Shown here piece after piece: positions 33,809-42,974 of a stretch of DNA of 64,000 nucleotides (the first letter of the stretch is position 1; each line of letters starts with the position of its first letter). The stretch spans positions 124,001 to 188,000 of the forward strand of contig JAMOUJ010000002.1 in assembly GCA_027068075.1 (NCBI GenBank). The letters are read 5' to 3'. This DNA comes from Candidatus Aminicenantota bacterium. GTDB taxonomy: Bacteria; Acidobacteriota; Aminicenantia; S016-38. The notes under the pieces are model-generated. The model was not told the DNA's origin and made no database searches. It was given only the letters and a program-made list of their open reading frames with translations. A program made the translations under genes and the position numbers.

Positions 33809-35854
33809 TTAAAGGTTTTTAACGAAAAATTCCGCCACCCTTCTCAGGACATCTTTCCTGTAGGCGGAGATTCCGTGGCTCTGCCGGGGATAGATCATCA
33901 CCTCAAATTTTTTACCGGAATCCAGAAGGGCCTTTATCATGGCCACAGTGTTTTGAAAATGGACATTGTCGTCGCTGGTGCCGTGGATTATCAGAAGTTT
34001 TCCCTCCAGGCCAGAGGCAAAGTTTACCGGAGAAGAATCTTTGTATCCTTCCGAGTTTTCTCCTGGAGTCAACATATACCTCTCGGTATAGATGGTATCG
34101 TAATACCTCCAATCGGTAACCGGGGCCACCGCCACCCCGGCCCTGTAGGCTCCCCTACCCTTCAGCATGGCGGTAAGGGTCATGAAGCCCCCGTAACTCC
34201 AGCCCCATATTCCTATTCTCCCGGGATCCACGAAGGGGAGTTTCTTCAGGTAGGAGACCCAGAGGAGTTGATCTTCAAGTTCGTAGCGGCCGAACCTCCT
34301 GTAAATCCAGTCCTCCCACTTCTTTCCCCTTCCGAAACTTCCCCGGTTGTCAATGCTGGTCACTATGTATCCCCGGGAGGCCAGGTATTGGTGAAACAGG
34401 CCAAAACTGCCCATCCAGGCCCGTCTAACCACCTGGGCATGGGGTCCTCCGTAAACATACACGATGACCGGGTATTTCTTCTGAGGGGAAAAATCGGGGG
34501 GCTTCACGGTCATGGTGTAGTACTCCCTGCCCTCCAGAACCACCTTTTTTATCTCAGGGGGATTGAGGGCGAGGCCCGCCAGGCCCTTCCCCTTCTCCAG
34601 GAGTTTCCTGCCGCCGGAGGTTTTAAACAGGTAAACCTCCGTAGGGGTCAACACATCGGAGTAAAAATCCACGAAGTATCTGTACCCGGGGGAAAAAACC
34701 GCCCTGTGGCTACCCTCCATAGGAGTAAGGACCTTAAACTTTCCCCGGAAACTGGAGGAACAAATCCTCCTTTCGGTGGGGGAAGGGAAATTGGCCTGGA
34801 AGTATATCCTCTTCCCGTCGGTACCGTAGAGTCTGGTAACCTCCCAGGTTCCACGGGTTATGCGGCGCTTGAACTTCAGCCGAAGGCCCTTGAGTTTGTA
34901 GAGGTAAAGGTGCATGTGGCCGTCCCTTTCACTTCCCCACACGAGCATGTCCCTGTGGAAGAGAAAGTTGTCGGTTACATTAAGCCATGTGGACCACGAC
35001 TCCTCCAGGGCCAGGACCCTTTCGCCGGTGGATACCCTGTAGAGCCACAGCCTCAAGCGGTTCTGGTGGCGGTTGAGGGTTATGAAGTAAAGGCGGTCCC
35101 GGTCAACCCATCCGGCCCTGGCAAGGTATTCGTCCTTGAAGGGAATCCAGAGGGTTTTCTTTCCGAAAATATCCGTCACTCCCAGGGAAACCACCGGGTT
35201 TTTCTCGCCGGCCTTGGGGTATTTCTGGGGGTAGATTTTTCCGTAAAGGGGAATGAAGTCCAGGATGGGATAGGATTTCACCCGGGTTTCGTCAAATTTG
35301 AGGAATAGGATTTTCCTGGAATCCGGTGCCCACCATATTCCCCGGCAAAGTTCCAGTTCCTCGCAGTAAACCCAGTCGGTCTTTCCGTAGAAAACCTCCT
35401 GGCCTCCATCCGTCGTAAGGCTTCTCTCCTCCCCGGACCTCAACACCGCCAGTTTAAGGTTTCCCCCTCCGGAGAAGGCCATCATGGTTCCATCGGGGGA
35501 GAGAATTCCAGCCCCCTCCGTCTTAACTTCCCGCCAGTCCCCGGCGGAGGTATCGTAAAGGTAGAGACGCTTTCCAGCCGGGAAAAGAAGGAGGGAACCC
35601 TTCCCCAGAAAAAACCTGAGTTTGAACTCCTTACCGAATTTTTCCTGGAAACTTCGGCCCAGGTCCGAAAGTTCCACCGAAGAACTGGAGTTGAGGTCGT
35701 AGCGGTAGAACCTCCCTTCCCTCTGATAGACGAAGGCCCCTGAATTTATCCAGTGAACATTCCTTATCTGCGCCCCGTATTTTTTAAACACCTGATCCCA
35801 CTGGATGGCCAGGAGAGCCGTGGCGATGAGAAGGGAGAGGGCGATCTTCTTCAT
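33809..35854 (-). CDS. S9 family (dipeptidyl-peptidase IV-like) serine peptidase, exported
   Basis: 681 residues from the ATG at 35854 with a signal peptide (MKKIALSLLIATALLA); an upstream in-frame start would run into the Yip1 gene. The N-terminal two-thirds are a beta-propeller (repeated KRLYLYDTS, GDWREVK and similar). The catalytic domain has GWSYGGFMTLTAM (Ser about 552), LIIHGTSDDNVHFQN (Asp about 626) and RQSHGISAY (His about 660). DPP IV-type enzymes remove X-Pro dipeptides; the exact specificity is not readable. It probably acts in the periplasm. Between Yip1 (10 nt) and mutS (6 nt). Confidence 0.9.
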   Translation of the reverse strand: MKKIALSLLIATALLAIQWDQVFKKYGAQIRNVHWINSGAFVYQREGRFYRYDLNSSSSVELSDLGRSFQEKFGKEFKLRFFLGKGSLLLFPAGKRLYLYDTSAGDWREVKTEGAGILSPDGTMMAFSGGGNLKLAVLRSGEERSLTTDGGQEVFYGKTDWVYCEELELCRGIWWAPDSRKILFLKFDETRVKSYPILDFIPLYGKIYPQKYPKAGEKNPVVSLGVTDIFGKKTLWIPFKDEYLARAGWVDRDRLYFITLNRHQNRLRLWLYRVSTGERVLALEESWSTWLNVTDNFLFHRDMLVWGSERDGHMHLYLYKLKGLRLKFKRRITRGTWEVTRLYGTDGKRIYFQANFPSPTERRICSSSFRGKFKVLTPMEGSHRAVFSPGYRYFVDFYSDVLTPTEVYLFKTSGGRKLLEKGKGLAGLALNPPEIKKVVLEGREYYTMTVKPPDFSPQKKYPVIVYVYGGPHAQVVRRAWMGSFGLFHQYLASRGYIVTSIDNRGSFGRGKKWEDWIYRRFGRYELEDQLLWVSYLKKLPFVDPGRIGIWGWSYGGFMTLTAMLKGRGAYRAGVAVAPVTDWRYYDTIYTERYMLTPGENSEGYKDSSPVNFASGLEGKLLIIHGTSDDNVHFQNTVAMIKALLDSGKKFEVMIYPRQSHGISAYRKDVLRRVAEFFVKNL

Positions 35855-35864
35855 GGCAGAAATT

Positions 35865-36449
35865 TCAAACGGCAAACCTTCCTGCCAGCATGAAACTTCC
35901 AACGATGAGTCCCACCACCCAGTAAATCACTATGGAAATCAGGATGACCACCAGGGTGAAAACTGCAGATTTGTCGGAGGGAACCTTCTTCACCGGGGTA
36001 GCGCCCAGGTAGAACACATATATGCCGTAAAGGGCAAAGAGGATGCCCAGCAGTCCCAGGGGCGGAATGATCATCAAAAGCCCTCCCACCCATGCAGGGG
36101 TGGAGGAGTAAACCGCCAGTTTGTGGGAGGCGATTATGTCCTTTTCTCCGCCAAAACTGGGGGCCAGGGCATCAATGATGTAGGCCAGGACGAAGACCCC
36201 GGCAAGGGTAAGGACGATCCTGAGAATGAAACCCACCAGGGCGGACCCCATGGGCGTCCTGAAATGGGCTCCCAGAACGGAAAATCCCACCATGGACCTT
36301 CCGATAAACTCCGCCAGGGCCGCCGCCGCCACCAGGATCAAAGCGTAATTCACATAGAGATCCTGAACCGTGGACTTTTCGGCGGCTATAACCTCCCATT
36401 CGCTCTTTGGGGAAAGGATAATATTCTTCACCCTTTCAATTAAGTTCAT
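35865..36449 (-). CDS. Yip1-domain membrane protein
   Basis: 194 residues with about five hydrophobic segments. The N-terminus MNLIERVKNIILSPKSEWEVIAAE is the signature of bacterial Yip1-domain proteins. Further segments are YALILVAAAALAEFIG, 'LVGFILRIVLTLAGVFVLAYIID' and 'LLMIIPPLGLLGILFALYGIYVF' (pieces). The bacterial function is unknown. It has a GGAGG SD and its own promoter upstream with a palindrome at the predicted start site. It heads the operon with the S9 peptidase and mutS. Confidence 0.85.
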   Translation of the reverse strand: MNLIERVKNIILSPKSEWEVIAAEKSTVQDLYVNYALILVAAAALAEFIGRSMVGFSVLGAHFRTPMGSALVGFILRIVLTLAGVFVLAYIIDALAPSFGGEKDIIASHKLAVYSSTPAWVGGLLMIIPPLGLLGILFALYGIYVFYLGATPVKKVPSDKSAVFTLVVILISIVIYWVVGLIVGSFMLAGRFAV

Positions 36450-36473
36450 AGTAACCTCCTTGTTTTTGACTTA

Positions 36474-36517
36474 CTTGTCGGACAAGGTAATTTTAACCCA
36501 AATTGAATTTCGTTCAA
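36474..36517 (-). promoter_or_regulatory. Yip1 promoter with palindromic operator candidate
   Basis: TTGAAC (36517-36512), 16-nt spacer, TAAAAT (36495-36490). A perfect palindrome CTTGTC-G-GACAAG (36474-36486, plus-strand reading) covers the predicted start site near 36483, a usual place for a repressor. The regulator is unknown. Confidence 0.65.
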
Positions 36518-36523
36518 AGAATT

Positions 36524-37651
36524 TCAGGGCTTGACGGCCACCACGGCGTAGTCCTGATGGGCAAAGAGGAAGCCGTTTATCCTCCTCAAACTTTCCCTTA
36601 TGATGGCCTCCCTCTCGTTGTGGGCAGGAAATTCGGGAAGTTGCCGGGGAAAATTAAGTTTCAAAACCTCTTCCACCCGCCAGCCCGAGGATTCCAGTAG
36701 AAACTTCAGGGTTTCAGGATGGAGGGGTGTTATGTGGGTGGGATCCAGAAGAAAGGCCCCGTGGAAGGCTGCAGGAGAAGCCACATTCACCGTCTCGGCA
36801 ATGAAGTATCCTCCGGCCCTGACCTTTTCGTAGGAGAGATAGATAATTTTCTCTATGTCTTCGTAGGGAAAATGCTCTAAGACCTGGGCAGAGAACACGG
36901 CCCCCAGGGACCCGTCGTCCAGGGAGGAGAGGAATTCTATCCCATCCCCAAGATGGCATTTAAGGTCTTTACTTTTACATTCTTCAATGAATTCAGAATT
37001 TACATCCACCCCCAAGGCCTCCACCCCCTCTTCCCTTAAAACTTCCAGCATCTCGCCCCTGCCGCATCCAAAGTCCAGAACCGGCTGGGATTTTTTAAGA
37101 TACGGAAGGTAAACCCTGAAACCCTCCTTATCAACCCCGGTCCTGAACCTCCTCTCAAACCACCGGTAAAAGGAAGAGGACAACTTCCCGGGCTTCCCCT
37201 CCTGAAGGGAAATCCCCCTGGCGGAGTGAACCACCCGGGAGAGGGCATCCACCAGTTCCTGGAACCTCTCCTCCCGGGCCTCCACCTCCTTTACGGCTCT
37301 GGAAAACCACTCCTGGTCCTTGGCGTCCATAAGGGGTATCAGGGTCATGTAAAGTTTTCGGTGGAGTTCCCAAACCTGGGAAATCTTCTGGGTGAGTTCT
37401 GCCAGGTAGGGAATCAACACATTGAAGAGTTCCACCGTCAAGGCGCTGAGGTCCGCCTGGGGACCGAGGAGTTTCAACCTCCAAGAAGAAGAGAAGATCT
37501 CCTTGACCTTTTCGTTAATCCTGGCCCTGATTTCCTCTGCCTTTCCCTCCAGGGGTTTTAAATGCTCCTCCCTGTCCAGGTCCCCGTGGAGTTTCTCAAA
37601 CCGGGCGCTGGCCTGGGCCCGGAGCAATTCCAGTTCTTCAGGCTTTTTCAT
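36524..37651 (-). CDS. SAM-dependent methyltransferase with long helical N-terminus
   Basis: 375 residues. Residues 1-170 are charged and helical (coiled-coil-like), with ARINEKVKEIFSSSWRLK and 'WFSRAVKEVEAREERFQELVDAL' pieces. The C-terminal half is a class I methyltransferase: QPVLDFGCGRGEMLEVLREEG (motif I, pieces), ALGVDVNSEF, and GAVFSAQVLEHFPYEDIEKI. Similar coiled-coil-plus-methyltransferase proteins act in polysaccharide chain capping (WbdD-like); that role here is a guess. It overlaps the symporter gene by 14 nt. Confidence 0.72.
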   Translation of the reverse strand: MKKPEELELLRAQASARFEKLHGDLDREEHLKPLEGKAEEIRARINEKVKEIFSSSWRLKLLGPQADLSALTVELFNVLIPYLAELTQKISQVWELHRKLYMTLIPLMDAKDQEWFSRAVKEVEAREERFQELVDALSRVVHSARGISLQEGKPGKLSSSFYRWFERRFRTGVDKEGFRVYLPYLKKSQPVLDFGCGRGEMLEVLREEGVEALGVDVNSEFIEECKSKDLKCHLGDGIEFLSSLDDGSLGAVFSAQVLEHFPYEDIEKIIYLSYEKVRAGGYFIAETVNVASPAAFHGAFLLDPTHITPLHPETLKFLLESSGWRVEEVLKLNFPRQLPEFPAHNEREAIIRESLRRINGFLFAHQDYAVVAVKP

Positions 37652-39125
37652 CGGGGAAAAGGGGTGCCAGTTCCTCCCTGGAGGGCGGCCTGTCCAGGTA
37701 ACTTATAAAGACCAGAGCCCCCAGGGAAATAAGGAAGGCCGGGTAAATCAGCGGAACTCCGAAGGGATCCCCTTCGGGAGCCATGGAGGGATAAAGGGAG
37801 GCGAATACCTTGAGACCCACTGCCGTCAAACTCCCCAGAATAATGGACCACAGACCGGCCCTTCTGGTGGCCCTCTTCCAGGCCAGGGCCGCTATGAGGG
37901 CCGGGGTAATGGAAACTCCGTAAATGGTGTAAGCAAAGTATGCCATGTTCAGCACGGACTGCATCTTAACCGCCAGGTAATAGGCCACCACACCCAGAAT
38001 CAAAACCATAATCCTTTGAAGGGCCACCATCTCCCTCTGGGTGGTCTCCTTCTTTATAAACCTCTGATAAATGTCCCTCATTATGTTGGTGGTTGGGGAA
38101 AGAAGGTAGTTCATCCCGGTGGAAAGCACCACCACCGAGGCGGCTCCCATGAGAAGAAGGCCAATAATAGGCGGCACCATGTATTTGGCCGCCACAAGGA
38201 CGATGGAGGCCGGATCCAATCCCTCCTTTCCTCCGCTGCTCATCCAGGCCTGGATTTGAGGCCAATACTTAGCGGAGGCGAAAACGGCTATCACCACCAC
38301 TATGGTCTCCACCACTACAGTGCCCACCACCCAGAGGGCCACGGCTTCCTTGGCATCCTTGGGGGTTTTGGCGGAGTAAAATTTCTGATACATGCTTTGA
38401 ACCCCCAGGAGCAGAAGCATGGTGGCCAGGAAATATCCCCCGGCCTTCAAATAAGGGTGGGCTCCAAAACTTTGATTCACGATGGCGAAATGGCTTGCAG
38501 GGAGGATCTCCCTTATGGTATGCCATCCCCCCGCCGTGTGTATGACGAAGGGGACCGCCGCTATGGTGGCTATGAGGATGATGATCCCGTTGGGAAGGTC
38601 CGTGTAGGCCACGGCTATCATTCCCCCCAGGGCCGTAAAGAGTATGACGAAAACGGCGGTGAGGAACTGCCCCGTGCCCACGCTGACCTTTCCGTCGGTG
38701 ATGACATTGAGTATGTACCCCCCGGCTCTGAACTGGTAGGAAACGATGGCGGTGAAACTCACGATGAGGGCCAGGGCTCCGAAAAGCCTGGCGAATTTTC
38801 CGTAGCGGACCTCCAGAATATCACCCACGGTGTACTGACCGAAGGTCCTTATTTTGGCCGCCAGGAAGTAGATGATTATTATCCCCACCCAGGCCCCCGC
38901 GGGCATCCAGAGGGAGGAAAAACCGGCCCGGGCGGCGTATTCCGCCCCGGCTATAAAGGTCCCGGAGCCTATCCAGGTACATATGAGGGTAAAGACCATC
39001 ACCCGGATGCTCAAACTCCTGCCCGCCACCATGAAGTCTTCCTGGGTCTTTACCTTTTTAGCCCTGAGAAAGTTCAGACCCGTCAGGACGAGGAAGTACA
39101 GGATTATTATGTATAAAGCCCACAT
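37638..39125 (-). CDS. Sodium:solute symporter (SSS family)
   Basis: 495 residues with about 13 hydrophobic helices. Family marks include CTWIGSGTFIAGAEYAARAGFS, VSYQFRAGGYIL, and GGMIAVAYTDLPNGIIIL. The family (PutP, SglT, PanF) couples Na+ entry to uptake of sugars, proline, pantothenate and others; the substrate cannot be read. Expected in the inner membrane. It lies between the basic-protein gene (18 nt upstream, no strong SD) and the methyltransferase gene. Confidence 0.9.
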   Translation of the reverse strand: MWALYIIILYFLVLTGLNFLRAKKVKTQEDFMVAGRSLSIRVMVFTLICTWIGSGTFIAGAEYAARAGFSSLWMPAGAWVGIIIIYFLAAKIRTFGQYTVGDILEVRYGKFARLFGALALIVSFTAIVSYQFRAGGYILNVITDGKVSVGTGQFLTAVFVILFTALGGMIAVAYTDLPNGIIILIATIAAVPFVIHTAGGWHTIREILPASHFAIVNQSFGAHPYLKAGGYFLATMLLLLGVQSMYQKFYSAKTPKDAKEAVALWVVGTVVVETIVVVIAVFASAKYWPQIQAWMSSGGKEGLDPASIVLVAAKYMVPPIIGLLLMGAASVVVLSTGMNYLLSPTTNIMRDIYQRFIKKETTQREMVALQRIMVLILGVVAYYLAVKMQSVLNMAYFAYTIYGVSITPALIAALAWKRATRRAGLWSIILGSLTAVGLKVFASLYPSMAPEGDPFGVPLIYPAFLISLGALVFISYLDRPPSREELAPLFPDEKA

Positions 39126-39142
39126 GGCTTCTGCCGTTTTCC

Positions 39143-39661
39143 TCAGGAGGAGGGTTTTTCCTCAGAGAACTTCTTCTCTCCCTGTTCCGTGAGTTTCCAC
39201 TCTCCCCTCCCCACCTTCTCCATCAAGGGCACTTCCATTTTCTTGAATTTATTCAGGTGGAAGTAGATGTTTTTAATTCTCAGGCCGAGTTTTTTCACGG
39301 CATCGGCAATTTCCCTGGTCTTAAAACTGGCCCTCCCCAGGTTCTTACTGAGGTAGTAAACCACCGCCGCAAGTTTTTCCTCGGGTTTAACCTTCTGCTT
39401 CTTTAACCAGGCCTTGGCTTCCTCCACATTAAATTCCAGGCCCTTGGGCTCCTGCTTTTTGGCCTTTTTAACCTTCTTCGCTGCGGGTTTCTTCGCCACC
39501 GTTGCCGTGGTGGTTCTGGAGGGCTTTTTCTCCTCCACGAAGAGGGACTTAAACTCCTTGAACTTTTTCTCCACGAATTCCCTGTCTCCCTCCACCTCTA
39601 TCTCCAGCCTGTCTCCGGTTTTAATAAAACGGATTTTGTAAAAATTGGTCTTCTGAATCAT
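39143..39661 (-). CDS. Basic protein with Lys/Ala linker and winged-helix-like C-terminus
   Basis: 172 residues from the ATG at 39661 (AAGGAGG 6 nt upstream). Residues about 1-42 are beta/alpha (KTNFYKIRFIKTGDRLEIEV), with an EFVEKKFKEFKSLF helix. A lysine/alanine linker follows (KKPAAKKVKKAKK, about 56-70). The C-terminal 100 residues (LAAVVYYLSKNLG, TREIADAVKKLGLRIKN, LMEKVGRGEWKLTEQGEKKF) look like a winged helix. A DNA- or RNA-binding role is plausible, but I cannot name a family. Confidence 0.6.
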   Translation of the reverse strand: MIQKTNFYKIRFIKTGDRLEIEVEGDREFVEKKFKEFKSLFVEEKKPSRTTTATVAKKPAAKKVKKAKKQEPKGLEFNVEEAKAWLKKQKVKPEEKLAAVVYYLSKNLGRASFKTREIADAVKKLGLRIKNIYFHLNKFKKMEVPLMEKVGRGEWKLTEQGEKKFSEEKPSS

Positions 39662-39719
39662 AATTTCCTCCTTCAAATTTTAAACTTCAAAATCAGTTTA
39701 AACTAAAAAGTAAAAATTG

Positions 39720-40346
39720 TCAATATTCCTCCACCACGAAATTTTTAAGGTGAGCCGTTTGGTTCAGAAGATAAAGGGTAAAACCCCTCTCCCTTTTAAA
39801 TTTCAAAATTGAATAGGAAGCGGTATCCACATGAATTTTCCAGAAGAAGGGAGGTCTCATGTCCAGAATTCCGGCTATCAAAGGCTTTAAAACCGCCCGA
39901 TGGGTCACCACGGCTATGGATTCCTCCTGAACTTCCTCCACTATTCTCTTCAAGGTGGCCACCGCCCGCTCCATGACCTCCATTACCGTTTCCGCCCCCG
40001 GAAGTTTCAATTCTTCGGGCCTGGTAATCCACAACTGAAATTCCCGGGGAAACTCCCTTTTGATGTCCTCCTTTTTCTTCCCTTCCCAGGGGCCCAGGTT
40101 TATGTTGTTGAACCCCTCCTCCACCACCACGGGCACCCCCAGTTTATCCGCCAGGATCTCCGCAGTCTGCCTGGCCCTGGTGAGGGGGCCCGAGTAAATC
40201 CTGGTAATGCCGGAATCCTTGAGGGCCTCGGCCAGGAGCCGGGCCTGTTCTTTGCCGTTTTCGTTCAGGGGGAAATCGGACCTTCCCCGGAAATACCCCT
40301 CCCGGTTGCCCTGGGTTTCCCCGTGTCTTATGAGGTAAATCTTCAT
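39720..40346 (-). CDS. Histidine phosphatase (phosphoglycerate-mutase-like)
   Basis: 208 residues from the ATG at 40346 (GGAGG SD). The catalytic motif is [15 protein letters not shown] (LIRHGET, residues 3-10), followed by [33 protein letters not shown], and [13 protein letters not shown] with the second His. The family includes cobalamin phosphatase CobC, phosphoglycerate mutase and other phosphatases; the substrate is unresolved. An in-frame upstream extension exists but lacks an SD and has implausible composition. Divergent from ribBA. Confidence 0.88.
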   Translation of the reverse strand: MKIYLIRHGETQGNREGYFRGRSDFPLNENGKEQARLLAEALKDSGITRIYSGPLTRARQTAEILADKLGVPVVVEEGFNNINLGPWEGKKKEDIKREFPREFQLWITRPEELKLPGAETVMEVMERAVATLKRIVEEVQEESIAVVTHRAVLKPLIAGILDMRPPFFWKIHVDTASYSILKFKRERGFTLYLLNQTAHLKNFVVEEY

Positions 40347-40404
40347 AATTGCCTCCTGGTTTTTATTGAGAAAATATAATAAAATATTCCTTTCGGAGGT
40401 GAAA

Positions 40405-41607
40405 ATGTTTGCGAGCATAGAAGAGGCCCTGGAAGACATAAAGCAGGGGAAAATGGTGGTGGTGGTGGACAGCGAAGACCGGGAGAACGAGGGGGATCTG
40501 GTCATGGCGGCGGAAAAAATTACCCCGGAAGCCGTTAATTTCATGGCCAGCAAGGCCCGGGGACTCATCTGCGTTTCCATAACCCGGGAAAGGGCCGAAG
40601 AACTCAAACTTTCCCCCATGGTGGTGGAAAACACGGCCCCCTACAAAACCGCCTTCACCATTTCCGTGGACGCCGTGGACGGAATTACCACGGGCATTTC
40701 CGCCTACGACAGAGCGCTAACCATAAAAAAACTGGCGGACCCCCGGGCAAAGGCCGAGGATTTTGCAAGGCCGGGACACATCTTTCCCATAATAGCCCGC
40801 AAGGGAGGGGTTCTTGAAAGAACCGGCCACACCGAAGCCTCCCTGGACTTAGCCCGTCTGGCCGGACTTTATCCGACGGGGGTTATGTGCGAGATAATGA
40901 ACGAGGACGGCACCATGGCCCGCCTACCTCAACTCCAGGAATTCGCCAGAAAATACGGCCTGAAAATCGTCAAGATAGAGGACCTGGTCCGCTACAGAAT
41001 GGCCAGGGAATCTTTAGTAAGGGAGGTGGCCAAGGCGGACCTGCCCACCAAATACGGCCACTTCACCATCCACCTTTTCAAGGACATTATCCACGGCCAC
41101 GAGTATGTGGCCCTGGTCAAGGGAGAAATAAATCCGGAGGAACCCATCCTGGTCAGGGCCCACTCCCAGTGCCTTACCGGAGACACCTTCGGATCCCTGC
41201 GTTGCGACTGCGGTGAACAACTTCACCGATCCATGGAGATGATAGAAAAGGAGGGCAAGGGGGTGGTGCTCTACATCCTTGACCACGAGGGGAGGGGAAT
41301 CGGACTGGAAAACAAGATAAAGGCCTATGCCCTCCAGGACCAGGGCCTTGATACGGTGGAGGCCAACCGAAAACTGGGTTTCAAACCCGACGAAAGGGAC
41401 TTCGGCATGGGAGCCCAGGTTCTGAGGGCCCTGGGGGTGAGAAAAATGCGTCTTCTCACCAACAACATGAGAAAATTCGTGGCCCTGGCCGGTTACGGAC
41501 TGGAAATAGTGGAAAGGGTCCCCATAGAAATTCCCCCCAACAGAATCAACAGGGATTACCTGAAAACCAAGAAGGAAAAACTGGGGCACGACCTCCACAT
41601 GGTATAA
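40405..41607 (+). CDS. ribBA: Bifunctional DHBP synthase / GTP cyclohydrolase II RibBA
   Basis: 400 residues from the ATG at 40405 (GGAGG 5 nt before; an upstream in-frame ATG has no SD). The N-terminal half is Rib[17 protein letters not shown] (metal-binding Glu) and [22 protein letters not shown]. The C-terminal half is RibA: zinc cysteines in [18 protein letters not shown] (about 254), plus [15 protein letters not shown]. Both start branches of riboflavin synthesis. Its stop codon lies inside the -10 of rnpB. Confidence 0.96.
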   Translation: MFASIEEALEDIKQGKMVVVVDSEDRENEGDLVMAAEKITPEAVNFMASKARGLICVSITRERAEELKLSPMVVENTAPYKTAFTISVDAVDGITTGISAYDRALTIKKLADPRAKAEDFARPGHIFPIIARKGGVLERTGHTEASLDLARLAGLYPTGVMCEIMNEDGTMARLPQLQEFARKYGLKIVKIEDLVRYRMARESLVREVAKADLPTKYGHFTIHLFKDIIHGHEYVALVKGEINPEEPILVRAHSQCLTGDTFGSLRCDCGEQLHRSMEMIEKEGKGVVLYILDHEGRGIGLENKIKAYALQDQGLDTVEANRKLGFKPDERDFGMGAQVLRALGVRKMRLLTNNMRKFVALAGYGLEIVERVPIEIPPNRINRDYLKTKKEKLGHDLHMV

Positions 41608-41608
41608 T
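41603..41608 (+). promoter_or_regulatory. -10 element of rnpB, overlapping the ribBA stop codon
   Basis: TATAAT at 41603-41608 contains the ribBA stop codon TAA (41605-41607). It ends 6 nt before the RNase P RNA start at 41615. No convincing -35. Confidence 0.7.
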
Positions 41609-41614
41609 ATTAAT

Positions 41615-41951
41615 CGGGAGCGGGCGGGCCACCGCTCGCCGTGAGGCGGGAGGAAAGTCCGAACTCCGCAGGGCAGGGTGGTCCCTAACGGGGACCGGGC
41701 GTAAGCCCAGGGAAAGTGCCACAGAAAATAGACCGCCCCGTCCCTTCAGGGCGGGGTAAGGGTGAAAAGGTGGGGTAAGAGCCCACCGCTTCGGTGGCGA
41801 CACCGGAGGCACGGCAAACCCCACCCGGAGCAATGCCAAAAGGGGTGGCTTGCCCGGCCACAACCCCTGGTGGGCAGCACGAGGGAAGAGGCAACCCTTC
41901 TCCCAGATAAATGGTGGCCCACGACAGAATTCGGCTTACAGCCCGCTCCCG
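41615..41951 (+). ncRNA. rnpB: RNase P RNA (bacterial class A)
   Basis: About 337 nt. The 5' strand CGGGAGCGGGC (41615-41625) pairs with GCCCGCTCCCG (41941-41951) as P1. Conserved bacterial elements include GAGGAAAGTCCGAACTCC (41651 region), GGAAAGTGCCACAGAAA (41711 region), the AAGGGTGAAA..GGTAAGAGCCCACCG block and the final CAGATAAATGGTGGCCCACG/GACAGAATTCGGCTTACA region. It processes tRNA 5' ends. Its own -10 is inside the ribBA stop. Confidence 0.97.
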
Positions 41952-41963
41952 ATTAAAGAAAAA

Positions 41964-42974
41964 ATGAAACTGGAAGATTTTGATTTCTACCTTCCACCGG
42001 AACTCATCGCCCAGACTCCCCCTCCCATCCGGGGAAGTTCCAGGATGATGGTCCTGAAGAGGAGGGGGCAGAAAATCCTCCACGACAATTTCAAAAATTT
42101 CCCGGATTACATAGAGGAAGGAGACCTCATCGTAATCAATGTAACCAGGGTAATAAAGGCAAGGCTCTACGGGAGGAAGAGCACCGGGGCCAAAATAGAG
42201 GTCCTGCTCCTGCGAAAAAGGGAAGAGAACCTCTGGGAAGCCCTGGTTAGGCCGGCCAGAAGGTTGAAAAGAGGCGACAGACTTACCTTCGCACCGGGCC
42301 TGGAGGCGGAGATAACCAAAGAAGAGGAAGGAGGCAAAAGGGTGGTGAAGTTCCACTTTCCCTTGGAAAGGGAACTGGACAAAATCGGACGGGTTCCCCT
42401 TCCTCCTTACATTAAAAGGGAACCCCTGCCCGAGGACGAAGAGAGATATCAAACCGTCTTCGCCAGGGAAGGGGCCTCGGTGGCGGCCCCCACCGCCGGA
42501 CTTCACTTCACCCGAGAAGTTCTTGAAAAGGTCAGGGAGAAGGCCCAGGTGGTGGAGATAGTTCACAATGTAGGAGAGGCCACCTTCAGACCCCTCACCC
42601 GCCAAAAGGTGGAGGAGAACGAACTTCCGGCAGAGGAATACTACATATCCGAGGAAAGTTCCCGGATCCTGAAAAAGGCCGTGGAGGAAAAAAGAAGGAT
42701 TATAACCGTGGGAACCACCGTGGTCAGGGCCCTGGAATCCGCCGCATCCCACGGCTTCGCCCCGGGAGCACATTTTACCGACCTTTTCATATATCCCGGA
42801 TACCAGTTTCAGGTGGTGGACGCCCTACTCACCAATTTTCACCTGCCCCGCTCCTCGCTAATTCTCCTGGTTTCTGCCTTCGCAGGCAGGGACTTCCTGT
42901 TAAGGGCCTATCGGGAAGGCGTGGAGAAAAAATACAGGTTTTACTCCTATGGGGATTGCATGCTAATCCTTTAG
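41964..42974 (+). CDS. queA: S-adenosylmethionine:tRNA ribosyltransferase-isomerase QueA
   Basis: 336 residues from the ATG at 41964; a longer in-frame reading through rnpB is an artefact. It begins MKLEDFDFYLPPELIAQ with TPPPIRGSSRMMV. YQTVFAREGASVAAPTAGLHFT (pieces) and LLTNFHLPRSSLILLVSAFAG are typical. QueA builds the epoxycyclopentanediol ring in queuosine synthesis; queG at 26649 performs the last step. No SD, only 12 nt after the rnpB 3' end, so expression is probably as part of the same transcript. Confidence 0.95.
   Translation: MKLEDFDFYLPPELIAQTPPPIRGSSRMMVLKRRGQKILHDNFKNFPDYIEEGDLIVINVTRVIKARLYGRKSTGAKIEVLLLRKREENLWEALVRPARRLKRGDRLTFAPGLEAEITKEEEGGKRVVKFHFPLERELDKIGRVPLPPYIKREPLPEDEERYQTVFAREGASVAAPTAGLHFTREVLEKVREKAQVVEIVHNVGEATFRPLTRQKVEENELPAEEYYISEESSRILKKAVEEKRRIITVGTTVVRALESAASHGFAPGAHFTDLFIYPGYQFQVVDALLTNFHLPRSSLILLVSAFAGRDFLLRAYREGVEKKYRFYSYGDCMLIL

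Noticed and set aside
33320-35308. Long (662-codon) plus-strand open frame
   Set aside because: It lies opposite mutS and the S9 peptidase, has low-complexity Gly/Pro/His-rich translation and no recognised domain; antisense open frames are frequent here because of composition.
40347-40634. N-terminal extension of the histidine phosphatase
   Set aside because: The in-frame extension is the antisense of ribBA; the SD lies before the ATG at 40346.
41850-41963. In-frame N-terminal extension of queA through rnpB
   Set aside because: It translates the RNase P RNA; the QueA family start is the ATG at 41964.
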